This document shows positions 13,985 through 15,292 of a DNA stretch of 15,292 bases, piece by piece. The position numbers were made by a program, and so were the translations under genes. Each line of letters opens with the position of its first letter. The first letter of the stretch is position 1. Under the pieces are notes generated by a model, which saw only the letters and a program-made list of their open reading frames with translations, made no database searches and had not been told where the DNA came from. Source of the stretch: CAYJXJ01 sp964374095 (GTDB lineage: Bacteria; Elusimicrobiota; Elusimicrobia; UBA1565; UBA9628); the NCBI GenBank assembly GCA_964374095.1, contig CAYJXJ010000111.1:1-15292 (forward strand), in the 5' to 3' direction.

Positions 13985-14016
13985 AATATATAGAATAACC
14001 TGCCAGTTGATGTCAA
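13985..14016 (-). promoter_or_regulatory. promoter of the respiratory operon
   Basis: Reading the minus strand, a perfect TTGACA (plus coordinates 14011-14016) is followed after 18 bases by TATATA (13987-13992) within TATATATT. The GTG start at 13978 is only 8 bases past TATATA, or 6 bases (GGGTGC) past the overlapping TATATT, so the 5' leader is absent or a few bases long. This is the best sigma-70-type promoter in the window. Confidence 0.7.
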
Positions 14017-14028
14017 CGAACGGCAGGT
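13998..14028. promoter_or_regulatory. nested inverted repeats over the -35 element (possible operator)
   Basis: An outer pair, ACCTGCC (13998-14004) and GGCAGGT (14022-14028), encloses an inner pair, GTTGA (14006-14010) and TCAAC (14013-14017). The inner repeat contains the -35 hexamer TTGACA of the respiratory operon on the minus strand. A dimeric regulator bound here would occlude RNA polymerase. The half-sites recall FNR/CRP (TTGAT..ATCAA), but the spacing is too short for that family. Confidence 0.45.
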
Positions 14029-14195
14029 CCTTGGACTCCCGAAGGCACGGCGAACACCCGTACGCGTCATAAGCTCGCTACTTCCCTAAAGATTGTCCTG
14101 CGGGTACGCTCTCTCCGGCAGGATTCCTCCGGCCGCCTACAAATATCCACCTCGACCCAACTTGTTGCTGATAATTTCAGCACTATGAGCCCCTA

Positions 14196-14214
14196 ACTGT
14201 TTTTGAAAAACAGT
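14196..14214. promoter_or_regulatory. perfect 19-bp palindrome, operator candidate
   Basis: ACTGTTTTT (14196-14204) and AAAAACAGT (14206-14214) flank a single G. It contains CTGT and ACAG half-sites separated by 9 bases, close to but one base longer than the enterobacterial LexA box (CTGT-N8-ACAG). It lies 102 bases before the HNH-family gene. An operator for a dimeric repressor fits better than a terminator, as there is no GC stem with a following T-run. Confidence 0.5.
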
Positions 14215-14316
14215 CCGCCCCGGCGATCCGGTGATTTGAGAGGGTCATTGGCGCTAGGAAAAGATTTCGGGAACTTTTTAGGGGGGTCAATCGTATATAG
14301 GGGCAGGGGGTGACCT

Positions 14317-15144
14317 ATGGAAGGATTCCACTGGCTGGATTTGTGCGCAAGCAAGACGGATGCGGAGCTATTCGCGGGACTTGCGGAACTCGATGGGAGG
14401 CATGCCGAGATGCTGGCGCGAATATTGGCCCATCTGGCGACTGTCGACGAACGCCGGGCCGCGGAGAGGCTCGCCTTCCCGTCGCTGTATGCCTACTGCA
14501 CCCGCCAGCTTGGGTATTCGGAGGCCGAGGCGTACCTGCGCATCCGGGCGGCTCGCGCGGCGCGAGCCTACCCGCGAATCTTGACGATGATCGCCCGCGG
14601 CGAGATCCACATCACGGCCATTGCCCGGATCGCGCCTCACCTGACGCCGGAGAACCATCGGAGCCTATTGGCTAAGGCCGCGCGACGGACCCAGGAACAG
14701 TTGGACCGTCTTCTTGCGGAACTGGCGCCCCAGCCCGAGCGGCGACCCGTGATCAGGGCGCTATCCGCGGGTTCGAACTTTCGGCCGACAGGGCTCCCGC
14801 AAGGCACGCTATTCCTCCGGACGGAAACGGCCGGGGGAGTTCCCGGCGAGAACGAAGACGCAGCTCCAGCCCCAACAGGGAATAGTGCCGGCAGACTTTC
14901 GCGAGGTGAGCGCGCCCCGCAACCGCCGGTCGGTCGGGTCTTGTTCCACTTCGTGGCCAGCGAGATGTTCCGGGCGAAATACAAGCGGGCCCGGGAGCTG
15001 CTCTGGCATAAGCATCCCCAGGGGTTTCCCGAGAATATTTTCGACGATGCCTTGGAAGCGCTTCTGGACAAAAAGGACCCTGCGCGGCGGATGGCGCGGA
15101 TGGAGTCGCGGAGAATGAGGACTGCCGAAAGGATTTGGTGCTGA
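14317..15144 (+). CDS. HNH-endonuclease-family protein (DUF222-like region) lacking its HNH domain
   Basis: A 275-residue protein whose first half matches the N-terminal part of a widespread HNH endonuclease family. It has helices with LLARILAHL-type pattern, then AFPSLYAYCTRQLGYSEAEAYLRIRAAR (residues 53-80), IARGEIHITAIARIAPHLT (92-110), and a later conserved segment VLFHFVASEMFRAKYKRARELLWHKHP with LLDKKDPARR (208-258). Family members then continue into a C-terminal HNH nuclease domain with DHI and paired Cys; here the protein stops at ERIWC, and no HNH motif follows in any frame before the next gene. It is therefore a truncated or domain-lost member, probably without nuclease activity. 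The ATG is supported by GGGGGTGA 3 bases upstream. The stop codon lies in a 14-bp tandem duplication that may mark the deletion point. Confidence 0.72.
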   Translation: MEGFHWLDLCASKTDAELFAGLAELDGRHAEMLARILAHLATVDERRAAERLAFPSLYAYCTRQLGYSEAEAYLRIRAARAARAYPRILTMIARGEIHITAIARIAPHLTPENHRSLLAKAARRTQEQLDRLLAELAPQPERRPVIRALSAGSNFRPTGLPQGTLFLRTETAGGVPGENEDAAPAPTGNSAGRLSRGERAPQPPVGRVLFHFVASEMFRAKYKRARELLWHKHPQGFPENIFDDALEALLDKKDPARRMARMESRRMRTAERIWC

Positions 15145-15170
15145 AGCGAATTGACTGAAGCGAATTGACT
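15141..15170. repeat. 14-bp tandem duplication at the truncated gene's stop codon
   Basis: TGAAGCGAATTGAC occurs twice back to back (15142-15155 and 15156-15169). The first TGA is the stop codon of the HNH-family remnant. A recent slippage or end-joining event is the simple explanation. Confidence 0.9.
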
Positions 15171-15175
15171 GGCGG

Positions 15176-15217
15176 GCCGCCAATCTGCTAACTTTCCCAT
15201 GTGGCGGCTGGCTTTTT
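15176..15217 (+). terminator. possible weak rho-independent terminator
   Basis: GCCGCC (15176-15181) can pair with GGCGGC (15203-15208), and TTTTT follows at 15213-15217. The loop is 21 bases, unusually large, so this is a weak candidate; it lies in the gap between two plus-strand genes. Confidence 0.25.
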
Positions 15218-15246
15218 CTAAATTCAGGGGCCCGGAGAGATAGCCT

Positions 15247-15292
15247 ATGTCCTATCCGAACGTTGAAATCCTTCTGCGCTGGCTGCACGTGT
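15247..15292 (+). CDS. start of a membrane protein (3'-truncated by window end)
   Basis: Only 15 codons are inside the window (MSYPNVEILLRWLHV). The ATG is preceded by GGAG at 15234-15237 with a 9-base spacing. The ILLRWLHV start is typical of small polytopic membrane proteins with a conserved first-helix His, such as the membrane domain of PuuD-like urate hydroxylase or CopD-like proteins, and would fit another heme-linked membrane protein. The evidence is too short to name a family. Confidence 0.5.
   Translation, partial: MSYPNVEILLRWLHV

Larger units (their letters stand above)
13979..14316. other. divergent intergenic regulatory region
   Basis: A 338-base gap between the leftward respiratory operon and the rightward HNH-family gene, the only long non-coding stretch in the window. 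It holds the respiratory promoter, the nested repeats at 13998-14028, a weak hairpin (TCCTGC 14096-14101 with GCAGGA 14118-14123, no T-run), the palindrome at 14196-14214, and a TATATA at 14294-14299 that could be the -10 of the rightward gene but has no convincing -35. The right part is more AT-rich than the surrounding coding DNA. I see no small RNA or ORF in it. Confidence 0.6.

Noticed and set aside
14006..14017. FNR-type binding site upstream of the oxidase operon
   Set aside because: The half-sites are separated by 2 bases, whereas FNR needs TTGAT-N4-ATCAA; kept only as a generic inverted repeat.
14096..14123. Rho-independent terminator in the intergenic region
   Set aside because: Six-bp stem, 16-base loop and no following T-run on either strand, between two divergent genes where no terminator is needed.

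Overview
GC-rich, densely packed bacterial DNA carrying six-heme c-type respiratory machinery, so a Gram-negative-type organism with a periplasm and an electron-transport chain. The oxidase homologue, a cytochrome bd subunit I relative without the quinol loop and encoded with c-type cytochromes instead of CydB, resembles those described in Nitrospira and related deep-branching or uncultured phyla. The remnant HNH-family gene at the right end is of a type I associate with deltaproteobacteria and similar lineages. Nitrospirota, Elusimicrobiota, Methylomirabilota/Rokubacteria or a deltaproteobacterial relative would all fit; the sequence alone does not settle the phylum. No rRNA, tRNA, CRISPR array or insertion sequence is visible.

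Layout. (1) Bases 1-1028, plus strand: the 3' end of a gene for a degenerate zincin-like protein with a C-terminal membrane anchor, and an overlapping gene for a small exported or anchored protein of unknown function. (2) Bases 1078-4584, plus strand: a compact four-gene operon encoding an AurF-like diiron oxygenase, an epoxide-hydrolase-like alpha/beta hydrolase, an M24 metallopeptidase-fold protein with all five metal ligands, and a short-chain dehydrogenase. It starts with a perfect TATAAT placed so that the transcript would begin at or near the GTG start codon. The set looks like an oxidative small-molecule or lipid-modifying pathway of unknown substrate. (3) Bases 4581-13978, minus strand: a nine-gene operon with overlaps or gaps of only a few bases throughout. 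In transcription order: monoheme cytochrome c, bd-like oxidase subunit, diheme cytochrome c, polytopic monoheme cytochrome c, diheme cytochrome c fused to an ethylbenzene-dehydrogenase-type heme-b domain, a 641-residue protein (two universal stress domains, three PCP_red-like modules, one zinc ribbon), an Mrp-like ATPase lacking the CxxC motif, a heme-oxygenase-like iron enzyme, and a zinc-ribbon plus PCP_red protein. (4) Bases 13979-14316: a divergent regulatory region with a strong promoter for the respiratory operon and two inverted-repeat operator candidates. (5) Bases 14317-15144: a DUF222-like/HNH-endonuclease-family gene that lacks its HNH domain and ends in a 14-bp tandem duplication, followed by the first 15 codons of a membrane protein.

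How they may work together. The first five genes of the minus operon look like a membrane complex that passes electrons from a periplasmic donor through up to six c-type hemes and possibly a b-type heme to a bd-like catalytic subunit. The last four genes have no textbook role in such a complex. Their pairing of a MinD/Mrp-class ATPase with domains named after the C-terminus of protochlorophyllide reductase subunit B, plus a heme-oxygenase-fold iron enzyme, suggests a co-transcribed maturation, tetrapyrrole-handling or redox-stress module. This is the best candidate here for an undescribed system. A second striking feature is a perfect 34-bp palindrome, with a further long inverted repeat, inside the universal-stress gene.
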